Shown in pieces: positions 16,764 to 25,725 of a DNA stretch of 29,810 bases (positions within the stretch are counted from its first letter, which is position 1; every line of letters starts with the position of its first letter). The notes beneath the pieces are model-generated. The model ran no database searches. It was not told the origin of the DNA and was given only the letters and a program-made list of their open reading frames with translations. This stretch comes from Nitrospirota bacterium. Its GTDB lineage: Bacteria; Nitrospirota; Thermodesulfovibrionia; Thermodesulfovibrionales; JdFR-88. The position numbers and the translations under genes were made by a program. Location: positions 1 to 29,810 of the forward strand of contig JAJYJB010000026.1 in assembly GCA_021789735.1 (NCBI GenBank). Direction: 5' to 3'.

Positions 16764-18839
16764 ATGAGCAAGAAAAAGGAAAAGAAATCGCTCTTTGAGC
16801 CAAAGATAGTGCGCAGGGCGCTTTGGGATTCCGTAAGGAAGCTCAACCCCGTGTACCAGATAAAAAACCCCGTGATGTTCGTGGTGGAAGTGGGCAGCGT
16901 CCTTACCACCGCGCTTTTCCTGCACGCGGTCATCACGGGCAGGGGGGAAGCCTCACCTGGTTTCATCCTTCAGATATCCATCTGGTTGTGGGTAACGGTG
17001 CTTTTTGCCAATTTTGCCGAATCCATGGCGGAGGGGCGCGGCAAGGCCCAGGCGGACGCGCTGAGAAAGACAAGGCAGGACGTCATGGCCAAACGGCTTG
17101 TGAAACCGCAAAGGGATTCCGGCGTCACGCAGGTGTCCTCCTCACAGCTTAAGAAAGGGGACGTTGTGCTTGTGGAGGCCGGCGGCATCATCCCCATGGA
17201 CGGGGAGGTCATAGAGGGCGTGGCCTCAGTGAACGAAAGCGCCATAACGGGCGAAAGCGCACCCGTCATAAGGGAGTCCGGCGGCGACAGGAGCGCCGTT
17301 ACCGGCGGCACTATGGTGCTTTCCGACTGGCTGGTCGTAAGGATCACCTCCAACCCCGGAGAGACTTTCCTGGACAGGATGATAGGCATGGTGGAGGGCG
17401 CAAAGCGCCAGAAGACGCCAAACGAGATAGCGCTGGACATACTGCTGGCCGGCCTTACCATTGTTTTTCTGCTTGTGACCGCTACGCTGCTGCCCTTTTC
17501 GATATTCAGCGTGAAGGCCGCGGGGCAGGGAAGCCCCGTTACCATGACGGTGCTTATTTCACTTCTCGTATGTCTCATCCCGACTACGATCGGCGGGCTG
17601 CTTTCCGCCATAGGCATTGCCGGAATGGACCGCATGATCCAGGCAAACGTGATAGCCATGTCCGGGCGCGCGGTGGAGGCTGCCGGTGACGTGGACGTGC
17701 TCCTCCTGGACAAGACGGGGACGATAACCCTTGGCGACCGCCAGGCGACCATGTTCATTCCGGCCCCCGGCGTGGACACCCATGTCCTAGCGGATGCCGC
17801 CCAGCTTTCCTCCCTTGCGGACGAGACCCCGGAGGGCAGGAGCATCGTTGTCCTTGCCAAAGAGAAATACGGCCTGCGCGAGCGAGACATACACGCCCTG
17901 GGAGCGCATTTCGTGGAGTTTTCCGCGCAGACGAGGATGAGCGGCGTGAACATGGACGGAAGGGAGATACGCAAGGGAGCTTCCGACGCGGTGGAAAAAT
18001 ATATCCAGAAAGAAGGCGGCTCGTTCCCCGCCGAGGTGCGCCAGATCGTGGATGATGTCGCGAGGCAGGGGGCCACGCCGCTTGTTGTGGCGGAGGGCAA
18101 AAAGGTCCTGGGCGTGATCCGCCTGAACGACATAGTGAAAGGCGGAATAAAGGAACGGTTCGCCGAGATGAGGCGGATGGGCATAAAGACCGTCATGATC
18201 ACCGGAGACAACCCGCTTACCGCCGCGGCCGTCGCGGCGGAGGCCGGGGTGGACGATTTCCTTGCACAGGCGACCCCGGAAACCAAGCTGAAGCTCATAC
18301 GGGAGCACCAGGCAGGCGGCAGGCTTGTGGCCATGACCGGCGACGGCACAAACGACGCCCCCGCGCTGGCCCAGGCGGACGTGGCGGTCGCCATGAACAC
18401 GGGCACCCAGGCCGCAAAGGAGGCCGGCAACCTGGTGGACCTGGACTCCAACCCCACAAAGCTCATAGAGATAGTGGAGATAGGCAAGCAGCTTCTCATG
18501 ACAAGGGGCACGCTCACCACATTCAGCATAGCCAACGATGTGGCAAAGTATTTCGCCATCCTGCCGGCGGCGTTCATCTCCATCTATCCGGCCCTTGGCG
18601 CCCTCAACATAATGCACCTTGCCACACCTCAGAGCGCCGTTTTGTCAGCGGTAATCTTCAATGCCCTGATAATCATCTTCCTGATCCCGCTGGCGCTGCG
18701 CGGCGTCAAGTACAAACCGCTTGGCGCCCAGGTCGTTCTGCGCAATAACGCACTCGTATACGGCATCGGCGGCCTCGCCGTTCCGTTCATAGGCATAAAG
18801 CTCATAGACATGCTCATAACGGCCTTGCACCTGGTCTGA
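16764..18839 (+). CDS. kdpB: KdpB, P-type ATPase subunit of the K+ pump
   Basis: This 691-aa P-type ATPase hydrolyses ATP to drive K+ import through KdpA. The phosphorylation site DKTGTIT has its Asp at residue 316. The actuator [18 protein letters not shown] carries the serine that is phosphorylated for inhibition in E. coli (TGES). [20 protein letters not shown] and [20 protein letters not shown] complete the catalytic core. The start is set at ATG 16764 (MSKKKEKK) with GGAG and AGGA upstream; a TTG three codons earlier is open but less likely. It is separated from kdpA by 46 bases and is followed after 19 bases by kdpC. Nothing in the motifs suggests loss of function. Confidence 0.98.
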   Translation: MSKKKEKKSLFEPKIVRRALWDSVRKLNPVYQIKNPVMFVVEVGSVLTTALFLHAVITGRGEASPGFILQISIWLWVTVLFANFAESMAEGRGKAQADALRKTRQDVMAKRLVKPQRDSGVTQVSSSQLKKGDVVLVEAGGIIPMDGEVIEGVASVNESAITGESAPVIRESGGDRSAVTGGTMVLSDWLVVRITSNPGETFLDRMIGMVEGAKRQKTPNEIALDILLAGLTIVFLLVTATLLPFSIFSVKAAGQGSPVTMTVLISLLVCLIPTTIGGLLSAIGIAGMDRMIQANVIAMSGRAVEAAGDVDVLLLDKTGTITLGDRQATMFIPAPGVDTHVLADAAQLSSLADETPEGRSIVVLAKEKYGLRERDIHALGAHFVEFSAQTRMSGVNMDGREIRKGASDAVEKYIQKEGGSFPAEVRQIVDDVARQGATPLVVAEGKKVLGVIRLNDIVKGGIKERFAEMRRMGIKTVMITGDNPLTAAAVAAEAGVDDFLAQATPETKLKLIREHQAGGRLVAMTGDGTNDAPALAQADVAVAMNTGTQAAKEAGNLVDLDSNPTKLIEIVEIGKQLLMTRGTLTTFSIANDVAKYFAILPAAFISIYPALGALNIMHLATPQSAVLSAVIFNALIIIFLIPLALRGVKYKPLGAQVVLRNNALVYGIGGLAVPFIGIKLIDMLITALHLV

Positions 18840-18858
18840 AAGGGAGGGTAAAAGAAAA

Positions 18859-19437
18859 ATGTTCATGAAAACGTTAAAAAACGCGGTGATGTCGCTGGCA
18901 GTTCTCACGGTGCTCACCGGGATAATCTATCCGCTGGCCGTTACGGAGATATCGCAGGCCGTTTTCCCTGCCCGGGCAAACGGCAGCATAATAATGAAAG
19001 ACGGCAAGCCGGTGGGCTCCGCCCTTTTGGGGCAACAGTTTGACGGCCCAGAATATTTCTGGGGGAGGCCCTCGGCCACGGCGCCTTATCCGTACAATGG
19101 GGGGGCGTCGTCCGGGTCCAACCTGGGGCCCAACAACCCGGTCCTCTTTGAGGAGGTGCAGTCCCGCGTAAACGCTCTGCATGCCGCGGACCCGGGCAAC
19201 CATGCCCCGATACCGGTGGACCTCGTGACCTCCTCCGGAAGCGGACTTGACCCGGACATAAGCCCGGCAGCCGCCCTCTATCAGGCTGGGAGGGTGGCCA
19301 GGGCCCGCGGCCTGTCCCGGGCTCAGGTCGTGTCTCTTATCCGGGCCAATACCACGGGAAGGTTCCTGGGACTTTTCGGCGAGCCCGCCGTGAACGTGCT
19401 TAAGCTGAACCTGGCGCTGGACGGGCTCAAAAAATAG
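18859..19437 (+). CDS. kdpC: KdpC, accessory subunit of the Kdp ATPase
   Basis: This 192-aa subunit has one N-terminal membrane helix (about residues 10-30) and a periplasmic domain; it helps K+ access and ATP binding in KdpFABC. Typical stretches are [64 protein letters not shown] and the C-terminal [19 protein letters not shown] lies 10 bases upstream of the ATG. It is the last structural gene before a large hairpin that separates the pump genes from kdpDE. Confidence 0.97.
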   Translation: MFMKTLKNAVMSLAVLTVLTGIIYPLAVTEISQAVFPARANGSIIMKDGKPVGSALLGQQFDGPEYFWGRPSATAPYPYNGGASSGSNLGPNNPVLFEEVQSRVNALHAADPGNHAPIPVDLVTSSGSGLDPDISPAAALYQAGRVARARGLSRAQVVSLIRANTTGRFLGLFGEPAVNVLKLNLALDGLKK

Positions 19438-19464
19438 AAATGGAAAAGCGTGTCTGGTAAAAAA

Positions 19465-19498
19465 GCATCAAAAGCGGCCTCGTGGCCGCTTCTGATGC
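19465..19498. terminator. Very stable hairpin between kdpC and kdpD
   Basis: GCATCA (19465-19470) plus AAGCGGCC (19472-19479) pair with GGCCGCTT (19484-19491) plus TGATGC (19493-19498). This gives 14 base pairs around a TCGT loop with a single A/C mismatch. There is no run of T residues after it on the plus strand; it is preceded by AAAAA, so on the minus strand it would look like a normal terminator. It may act as a partial terminator or as an mRNA 3'-end protector for the kdpFABC transcript. Confidence 0.65.
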
Positions 19499-19541
19499 CG
19501 GAAACTGTCCCGTGGCATTTGCTCTCCGTGGCATGTGATTT

Positions 19542-19550
19542 TGTTAAAAT
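19542..19550 (+). promoter_or_regulatory. Possible extended -10 promoter for kdpDE
   Basis: TGTTAAAAT at 19542-19550 matches an extended -10 element (TGN followed by TAAAAT) 33 bases before the kdpD start and downstream of the hairpin. A TTGCTC at 19519-19524 is the nearest -35-like hexamer, at a long 20-base spacing. It would allow kdpDE to be expressed separately from the pump. Confidence 0.4.
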
Positions 19551-19582
19551 GAGGAATATGCAGCTTGGGGTGAATACAGAGG

Positions 19583-22333
19583 ATGGATGAACGAAGGCCA
19601 AGTCCCGAAGATATGCTTGAGAGGGTGCGCAGGGACGAGGAGCGCAGCCGCGAAGGGCAGTTAAAGATATTTTTTGGCTCCGCCCCCGGAGTAGGGAAGA
19701 CCTATGCCATGCTCGATGCGGCCAGGCAGAAAAAGACGGAGGGCATGGATGTGGTTGTGGGCATTGCGGAGACCCACGGGCGCAAAGAGACGGAGGCGCT
19801 GCTTGAAGGCCTGGATATCCTGCCCCGCCGTGAGTTCGAGTATCACGGCACTAAATTAAGGGAGTTCGACCTGGACGCGGCCCTGGCACGCAGGCCCGCC
19901 ATAATCCTTGTGGATGAGCTTGCCCATACGAACTCCCCCGGCTCCCGGCATAAAAAACGCTGGCAGGACATTTACGAGCTCCTTGGGGCCGGCATCAATG
20001 TGTACACCACGCTAAACGTGCAGCACCTTGAAAGTCTGAATGACGTCGTTGCCCAGATAACAGGTGTTATCGTGCGGGAAACGGTCCCGGATTTCCTGCT
20101 GGACCGCGCCGATGATATAGAGCTTATAGACCTGCCGCCGGAAGACCTTTTGAAACGGCTGCGGGAAGGGAAAGTGTACGTGCCGGAGCTGGCGGCCCGG
20201 GCCATAGAGAACTTCTTCCGCAAGGGCAACCTTCTTGCGCTCAGGGAACTCGCGTTGCGCCGGACGGCTGAAAGCGTTGATGAGCAGATGCGCAGTTACA
20301 GGCTTGGCAAAGGGGTCCGGGAAGTATGGCCCGCTGGCGACAGGATACTGGTTTGCGTGGGTCCCAACCCCCGTTCCATCCGGCTGATACGGGCGGCCAA
20401 GCGCATGGCCGCGGGCCTGAGGGCGGGGCTGATAGCGGTCTATGTGGAGGCGCCCCACAAGGTAAAACCCTCCGAGAACGACCTCAGGCAGCTTGCTGAG
20501 CACATGCGCCTGGCGGAGAGCCTTGGGGCTGAGACGGTGACGCTTTCCGGGCATAAGGCCAGCGATGAGATACTGAATTATGCCCGGCAGATGAATGTTA
20601 CCAAGATACTTATCGGAAAGCCAACGCATCCGCGGTGGAAAGACAAGGTCTTTGGCTCCATGCTGGATGAGGTCGTGCGGGGCAGCGGCGAGATAGATGT
20701 TTATGTTATCACAGGGGACACCGGCGAGCCGGTGGCAAGGCACATAGCAAGACCCGCCGCTGCTCCCCCTCCTTCGTGGAAAGACTGGACCACCAGCCTC
20801 GCGGGCGTCGCGGTCACCTCCGGGATCGCCTTCCTGCTTTCCTCCTATTTCACCCCCATAGACATCGCGATGGTCTACCTGCTGGGCATCGTCGTAATCT
20901 CAAGCATTACGGGCCAGTGGCCGTCGCTGGTGGCCACCTTTTTGAGCGTGTCGGCCTTTGACTATCTTTTTGTACCGCCCAGGTTTACCTTTGCGATAAG
21001 CGACGTGAAATATTTTTTTACTTTTGTCGTGATGTTCGTTGTCGCGCTTGCCCTTAGCCGGATGACCCTGCGGGTCCGGAGGCAGTCGGACGCCTCCAGG
21101 GCGAGGGAGCGCAGGACCGCCGCGCTTTACAGCCTGAGCCGGGAGCTGGTGCACGAGCGCGGGATAGAGAGGACATGCATCGTCGCCATAAAACGCCTGA
21201 GCGAACTTTTCTCCAGCCGTGTCGTAATACTGGTCCCCGAAGAGCACGGAAAGCTGGCCGCGCCGGTCACCGGGCCGGAGACCTTTGCCATTGACCAGAA
21301 CGAAATGGGTGTGGCCCAGTGGGTTTTTGACCACCGCAGCGAAGCGGGGCTGGGCACCGATACCCTCTCGGGGGCTGAGGCGCTCTATATCCCGCTTGCC
21401 ACTTCCTCGAGGACCGTGGGAGTGCTGGGCGTCATGCCTTCCGCCGGGACGGGCCCGTTCGATCATGACCAGATACATGTGCTTGAAAGCTTCGCCAACC
21501 AGATAGCAATGGCGGTTGACAGGACGCTGCTGGCCCGGGAGGCGCAGCAGGCGCTCATCAGGGCGGAGGCGGAAGCCCTGAGGAGCACCCTTCTGAGTTC
21601 GGTGTCACACGACCTGCGCACACCGCTCGCCGCCATCACCGGGGCGGCCACCGCGCTGATGGGAAAGGACATCGCACTCTCCGCGTATGGAAGGCAGGAG
21701 CTTGTGCGCACCATACAGGAGGAGGCCGAGCGGCTGAACCAGATCATAAAGAATGTCCTTGACATGACGCGCCTCGAGGCGAAGGCCATAACCCTGAAAA
21801 AGGAATGGCAGTCCATCGAGGAAATCGTCGGGGTGGTGCTCAACCGTCTTTCAGAGCGGCTCAAGGGCCGCCAGGTGAATGTGAACGTGCCCGATGGCCT
21901 GCCTCTGGTACCCTTCGATCCCCTGCTGATAGAGCAGGCGCTCATGAACCTGATGGACAACGCCATCAAGTACACGCCGGCAGGCACCCCTATCGGCCTT
22001 CAGGCGAGGATAGACGGAGATTCCCTGCTTTTTGAGCTCGAAGATTATGGCCCCGGCATACCGGCAGGTGAGGAAGAGAAGATATTTGAAAAATTCGTGC
22101 ACGGCGCAGGCGGTGGCATTGGGCTTGGCCTTGCGATCTGTCAGGCCATCATTCAGGCCCATGGGGGGCGGATATGGGCCGAAAACCGTACCGGCGGCGG
22201 GGCCGTTTTCAGGTTTACCCTCCCTGTAGGGCAGCAGCCGCCGATGCCTGAGCCGGAAAAAGTAGTCCCCCTTCCCGATGGGGCATCCGGTACGGGAGAG
22301 GCGCAAGATGCCGGGGCCGGAGGGGCCAGCTGA
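19583..22333 (+). CDS. kdpD: KdpD, K+-responsive sensor histidine kinase
   Basis: This full-length sensor (916 aa) has an N-terminal KdpD domain with Walker A GSAPGVGKT (residues 32-40) and the conserved DELAHTNSPGSRHKKRWQD around 110-130. A universal-stress-protein-like domain follows at about 245-370, then four close membrane helices at about 400-495. A GAF-like domain at about 515-650 precedes the kinase core with His676 in SVSHDLRTPLAA. ATP-binding motifs MDNAIKYTP, EDYGPGIP and GIGLGLAICQAII follow, and the last ~40 residues are a P/G/A-rich tail. All key residues are intact. The ribosome-binding site is poor (AGAGG touches the ATG, GGGGTG is 11 bases away), suggesting low expression. 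The TGA stop is directly followed by the GTG of kdpE. KdpD phosphorylates KdpE when K+ is limiting. Confidence 0.97.
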   Translation: MDERRPSPEDMLERVRRDEERSREGQLKIFFGSAPGVGKTYAMLDAARQKKTEGMDVVVGIAETHGRKETEALLEGLDILPRREFEYHGTKLREFDLDAALARRPAIILVDELAHTNSPGSRHKKRWQDIYELLGAGINVYTTLNVQHLESLNDVVAQITGVIVRETVPDFLLDRADDIELIDLPPEDLLKRLREGKVYVPELAARAIENFFRKGNLLALRELALRRTAESVDEQMRSYRLGKGVREVWPAGDRILVCVGPNPRSIRLIRAAKRMAAGLRAGLIAVYVEAPHKVKPSENDLRQLAEHMRLAESLGAETVTLSGHKASDEILNYARQMNVTKILIGKPTHPRWKDKVFGSMLDEVVRGSGEIDVYVITGDTGEPVARHIARPAAAPPPSWKDWTTSLAGVAVTSGIAFLLSSYFTPIDIAMVYLLGIVVISSITGQWPSLVATFLSVSAFDYLFVPPRFTFAISDVKYFFTFVVMFVVALALSRMTLRVRRQSDASRARERRTAALYSLSRELVHERGIERTCIVAIKRLSELFSSRVVILVPEEHGKLAAPVTGPETFAIDQNEMGVAQWVFDHRSEAGLGTDTLSGAEALYIPLATSSRTVGVLGVMPSAGTGPFDHDQIHVLESFANQIAMAVDRTLLAREAQQALIRAEAEALRSTLLSSVSHDLRTPLAAITGAATALMGKDIALSAYGRQELVRTIQEEAERLNQIIKNVLDMTRLEAKAITLKKEWQSIEEIVGVVLNRLSERLKGRQVNVNVPDGLPLVPFDPLLIEQALMNLMDNAIKYTPAGTPIGLQARIDGDSLLFELEDYGPGIPAGEEEKIFEKFVHGAGGGIGLGLAICQAIIQAHGGRIWAENRTGGGAVFRFTLPVGQQPPMPEPEKVVPLPDGASGTGEAQDAGAGGAS

Positions 22334-23047
22334 GTGGCCGAGCATAAAGAGTCGATCCTGCTTATAGAAGACGAACCTCAAATGAGACGCTTCATCGGTC
22401 TCATACTCCGGGGCCGGGGTTACCAGGTAACAGAGGCCGGGACCGGAGGGGAAGGGCTGCGCGAGGCCGCCGTCCGCAACCCCGACGTCATATTGCTTGA
22501 CCTGGGGCTTCCCGACATGGACGGCCTTGAGGTAACAAAAAGGCTCAGGGAATGGAGCAGCGTGCCTGTCATTGTCATATCCGCCAGGGAGAAGGAGATG
22601 GACAAGGTCACCGCCCTGGATGAAGGCGCAGATGACTACCTCATAAAGCCCTTCGGGGCGGACGAACTGCTGGCCAGGATCAGGGTTGCGATGCGGCACA
22701 GGGCCATGCAGAGGTCAGGACAGAAGGAATCGGCGCTGACGGCCGGCAACCTGAGGATAGACTTTTCAAAAAGGCAGGTATTCATTGGGGAGGATGAGGT
22801 GCATCTCACCCCCATCGAATACAGGCTCCTTTCCCTCCTTGCCGGGAACGCAGGGAAGGTCCTTACTCACAGCTACCTGCTAAAAGAGGTGTGGGGGGCC
22901 AATTACGTCCAGCAGACACAATACCTCAGGGTCTACATGACCCAGCTCAGGCACAAGCTTGAGGCCGACCCCGCCAGACCCCGGTTCCTTATAAACGAGC
23001 CGGGCATAGGATACAGGTTCAAGGCGGACATCGAGAAGCAAGGGTAG
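22334..23047 (+). CDS. kdpE: KdpE, OmpR-family response regulator
   Basis: This 237-aa DNA-binding response regulator activates kdpFABC. The receiver domain (about 8-120) has acidic residues in LLIEDEP, phospho-acceptor Asp56 in ILLDLGLPDMDG, and Lys in YLIKPFGADELLARI. The winged-helix output domain (about 135-235) contains LTPIEYRLLSLLAGNAGKVL and TQYLRVYMTQLRHKLE, ending GYRFK. It begins with GTG directly after the kdpD stop, and GGAGGGG lies 8-9 bases upstream, inside kdpD. The pair is translationally coupled. Confidence 0.97.
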   Translation: MAEHKESILLIEDEPQMRRFIGLILRGRGYQVTEAGTGGEGLREAAVRNPDVILLDLGLPDMDGLEVTKRLREWSSVPVIVISAREKEMDKVTALDEGADDYLIKPFGADELLARIRVAMRHRAMQRSGQKESALTAGNLRIDFSKRQVFIGEDEVHLTPIEYRLLSLLAGNAGKVLTHSYLLKEVWGANYVQQTQYLRVYMTQLRHKLEADPARPRFLINEPGIGYRFKADIEKQG

Positions 23048-23063
23048 GGGTTTTAAAAATTTA

Positions 23064-24926
23064 CTAGAACTGTTCGTCCTTCCACATCTCTGCGGTAAAC
23101 CTGAGGCTTTTGTTCCTGCCGTTGTTCTTGGCCTCGTAGAGGGCAACGTCCGCAAACTTGATGCATTGCCAGAAGCTTTCGGCGTCCAGCGGGAATTCGC
23201 TGATGCCCAGGCTTATCGTCTTTTTGATGGTCCCTTCCTTGACCCTGAAGCTGTTCTCCTCTACTTCCCGCCTTATCTTTTCGGCTACGGTCAAAGACTC
23301 GCCCTTTGCTGCGTCCACCAGTACAATAAGGAACTCTTCGCCGCCAAACCTTATGACGAGGTCCGCAGCCCGGACGCTCTTTTTCAGGATCTGCGCCGTT
23401 TCCTTAAGGACCACATCGCCCGCATTGTGTCCGTGGATGTCGTTGACCTGTTTGAAAAAATCCAGGTCGCCCATGATAAGGCCGATGTTTTTGCCCCTGC
23501 GCATGGCGCCGGCGACCAGGTTTTCAGCGCATTCCTGGAGGAAGCGTCTGTTATGGAGTCCGGTCAGGGCGTCTTTCATCGCGGAGTCTTTGAGCGAGGC
23601 CATCAGCCTCTTGGTCTCGATGACGGGGACGGATTCCTCTATGTATCTGCGGGCGGCAATCACCCAGCCTTCAACAGCTTCCTTGCGAAGGGCGCTGATA
23701 GCGGTTTTTTCGGCCAAAAACTGAACTACCCCGCCGGCGGTCCCGCCCAGCATCATGGGTATGCATATATGCTCCATTTCGTGCCCTCTCAAGAAATACT
23801 TGCAGATGCCGGGATACTCAATGGAGGACACGGTGTGCCCCGTCCTCTTTGCCCTGCACAGAAAACAGCTTTCAAGTATTTCCTGGTTGCAGGAGGTCCC
23901 TGGCTTGGCAGCAACGGGATAGACCGGTTTCATCCTGTTCTGGCTGTTGGCAACCTCGAAAATGGTGAACTCGTCAAAGCCGTAATATTTGAATTCCCCT
24001 CCCAGGCGGGAGTAAACGTCCGCCAGGTCCTCGTCTTCCTCGATAGCCTTTTTGTACCTGGCCAGGCTGTCCATGGTTTCCATAAGGGCGTTGAAGTCGA
24101 TGGCCAGCCTGCCGATCTCATCTCCGGGAGATGCTTTTATGAGGTTGTAGCCGCAGGTGGTCTGGCCTTTGCCCAGGCCCTTTATCTGCCTGCTTATGGC
24201 AGTTACCGGCTTTATGACCGAGTTTGAAATCCTGACCGTAAAAACGATCAGGAGTAAAGTCGCCATCAGCAGGGCCGTAGACAAAACCAGGAGGCCAACG
24301 GTAAGATACGCATGGATTTTTTGAGGGTCGGCATCATAAGCCGCGGATATCCGGTATGCATATTCGTCAGAGAGGGCAATGGCCCTGGAGATGAGTCCGT
24401 TGTATTGCGAAAGCGTCCCCTTGATTCCTGCGCTCTTTCCTGCCAGCGCCTCCGCTTTTATGTTTGACATTTTGCCTTCCACAGCCTCAATACTGCCCAT
24501 AAGGGCGTACAGGCCCTTTACGAACGTCTTTCCTCCACCCCGGGCCGGCTCAACGCGGAAGACGGCTTGCCCTCCGCCCGTGTCCTGATCGCTCAACTCG
24601 CCGCCTTGCTCCATGGCATAGAGAGACCGGCGTATGTCCGATATCTTCATATGGGCTTCCTCTGATATCCTCATTAACGCATCCGTGCCGGAGGCCGTTT
24701 CCATCCTGTAGCCGTCGGCCCTGAGGCTTTCGAGGTCTCTTGCTATTTTTTGGGTGGCACGGTACTGTGGGATGAGGTACTGAAGGGTCGTGCCGGATTC
24801 GCGGCTCAACCATATGAGCGCCGAACCGCCGATTGCGGAGATGACAAGGAGCCAGAAAAGGACACCGGCGGCAAACGTGATGAACTTTTTCCTCAACGGT
24901 TGCCGGGCAAAGGTCAGGTACTCCAT
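23064..24926 (-). CDS. Membrane diguanylate cyclase with HAMP, Cys-rich GAF-like and GGEEF domains
   Basis: This 620-aa protein is predicted to make cyclic di-GMP from two GTP. Order: membrane helix about 15-40, a helical periplasmic sensor to about 205, second helix about 208-235, HAMP about 236-290, and a GAF-like domain about 300-440. The GAF-like part has cysteines at 346, 354, 357, 375 and 388 (C-x7-C-x2-C-x17-C-x12-C). The GGDEF domain (about 455-615) has active-site GGEEF at 528-532 and an inhibitory-site RAAD (519-522) exactly five residues before it, so it is probably active and feedback-inhibited. The start is placed at ATG 24926, which has GGAG just upstream and leads straight into the membrane helix. 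A GTG at 25022 would add 32 residues but lacks a ribosome-binding site. It ends 16 bases from kdpE, tail to tail, with no terminator between. Confidence 0.9.
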   Translation of the reverse strand: MEYLTFARQPLRKKFITFAAGVLFWLLVISAIGGSALIWLSRESGTTLQYLIPQYRATQKIARDLESLRADGYRMETASGTDALMRISEEAHMKISDIRRSLYAMEQGGELSDQDTGGGQAVFRVEPARGGGKTFVKGLYALMGSIEAVEGKMSNIKAEALAGKSAGIKGTLSQYNGLISRAIALSDEYAYRISAAYDADPQKIHAYLTVGLLVLSTALLMATLLLIVFTVRISNSVIKPVTAISRQIKGLGKGQTTCGYNLIKASPGDEIGRLAIDFNALMETMDSLARYKKAIEEDEDLADVYSRLGGEFKYYGFDEFTIFEVANSQNRMKPVYPVAAKPGTSCNQEILESCFLCRAKRTGHTVSSIEYPGICKYFLRGHEMEHICIPMMLGGTAGGVVQFLAEKTAISALRKEAVEGWVIAARRYIEESVPVIETKRLMASLKDSAMKDALTGLHNRRFLQECAENLVAGAMRRGKNIGLIMGDLDFFKQVNDIHGHNAGDVVLKETAQILKKSVRAADLVIRFGGEEFLIVLVDAAKGESLTVAEKIRREVEENSFRVKEGTIKKTISLGISEFPLDAESFWQCIKFADVALYEAKNNGRNKSLRFTAEMWKDEQF

Positions 24927-25083
24927 GCACTCCAGGGACTTCCTGGTCAGACCATGGAAAAATCCATGGATCCCCCCATTAGCCGGTCCGCGGCCAAAAA
25001 GAGGGAAAGGTTCTTTTTCCACCCGTGTATTCTACAGACAGTCCCGCTTAAAATGCAATTTTTTTTGACCACGCCCGCAAGAA

Positions 25084-25100
25084 GATCATGTTTTATGATC
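25084..25100. promoter_or_regulatory. Perfect 17-base dyad, candidate operator
   Basis: GATCAT-GTTTT-ATGATC is a perfect 6-bp inverted repeat with a 5-base centre. It lies in the divergent gap between the diguanylate cyclase and rpiB, 34 bases upstream of the rpiB -35. It looks like a dimeric regulator site; the regulator cannot be named. Confidence 0.35.
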
Positions 25101-25134
25101 CCCTTGAAAATAAACGAAAAATCCCATCAGCGGC

Positions 25135-25162
25135 TTGACACGCCCGGGATGCATGGTACAAT
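25135..25162 (+). promoter_or_regulatory. Strong sigma-70-type promoter of the pentose phosphate operon
   Basis: A perfect -35 TTGACA (25135-25140) and -10 TACAAT (25157-25162) are separated by 16 bases. Transcription would start near 25169, giving a leader of about 44 bases to the rpiB start chosen here. Confidence 0.8.
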
Positions 25163-25212
25163 GTGCAGGATAGGTTTTTTGGTTTTTGCGTATGAGTTTC
25201 AGGGAGGTGTTT

Positions 25213-25668
25213 TTGAAACTGGCGATAGGCGCGGACCACGGAGGTTTTGCTCTTAAAAAAATAATGATCGGGTTTGCCGCCGGGATGGGCCACGAGGTAA
25301 CTGACTGCGGTGCCTACAGCCTTGAGCCTGGCGACGATTACCCGGATTTCGCGGGCGCCGTTGCCAGGGCTGTCCAGAGCGGGCAGGTGGAAAGGGGCAT
25401 CCTTATCTGCGGCAGCGGGGTGGGCGCCGGGGTTGCGGCAAACAAGTTCGAAGGCATCAGGGCGGCCGTCTGCCACGACGTCTTTTCAGCCAGGCAGGGG
25501 GTCGAGGACGACGACATGAACGTGCTTTGCCTTGGGGAGCGCGTCATAGGGGCCGGCGCGGCGATGGAGGCCGTCAGGGCGTTTCTTGGTGCCCGGTTCT
25601 CCGGGGCGGAGAGGCATCTGCGCAGGTTGAACAAGGTGAAGTCAATGGAGCGGGCATTTTTTAAATAA
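25213..25668 (+). CDS. rpiB: Ribose-5-phosphate isomerase B family protein, catalytic His replaced by Asp
   Basis: This family interconverts ribulose 5-phosphate and ribose 5-phosphate. The TTG at 25213 is taken as start because AGGGAGGT lies 4-5 bases before it and the protein then begins MKLAIGADHGG as in relatives (151 aa, family norm 145-150). An upstream TTG at 25186 would add nine residues without support. Cys66 in ICGSGVGAGVAANKFEG aligns with the catalytic Cys of E. coli RpiB, and the phosphate-binding arginines of RHLRR are present. The residue matching the catalytic His (E. coli HNDTNVL) is Asp99 here: GVEDDDMNVL. It is the first gene of the rpiB-zwf-pgl-gnd cluster, 57 bases before zwf, which supports a role in the same pathway. 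Activity may be altered or moved to another sugar phosphate; this is inference. Confidence 0.88.
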   Translation: MKLAIGADHGGFALKKIMIGFAAGMGHEVTDCGAYSLEPGDDYPDFAGAVARAVQSGQVERGILICGSGVGAGVAANKFEGIRAAVCHDVFSARQGVEDDDMNVLCLGERVIGAGAAMEAVRAFLGARFSGAERHLRRLNKVKSMERAFFK

Positions 25669-25725
25669 TGGCCCGGTAAAAAGGGCGGCGCCGGTCTTGA
25701 CAAAAAGGACAAAGAGGTTTTTAAG

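Noticed and set aside
16970..18583. A 537-codon open frame on the minus strand inside kdpB
   Set aside because: It lies fully opposite a textbook KdpB, its translation is low-complexity (S, A, P, M rich), and long antisense frames are expected in GC-rich coding DNA.
25697..25725. A second TTGACA with TTTAAG 17 bases downstream just before zwf
   Set aside because: The -10 match is poor and would put the transcription start inside the zwf coding region. The short rpiB-zwf gap fits a single operon.
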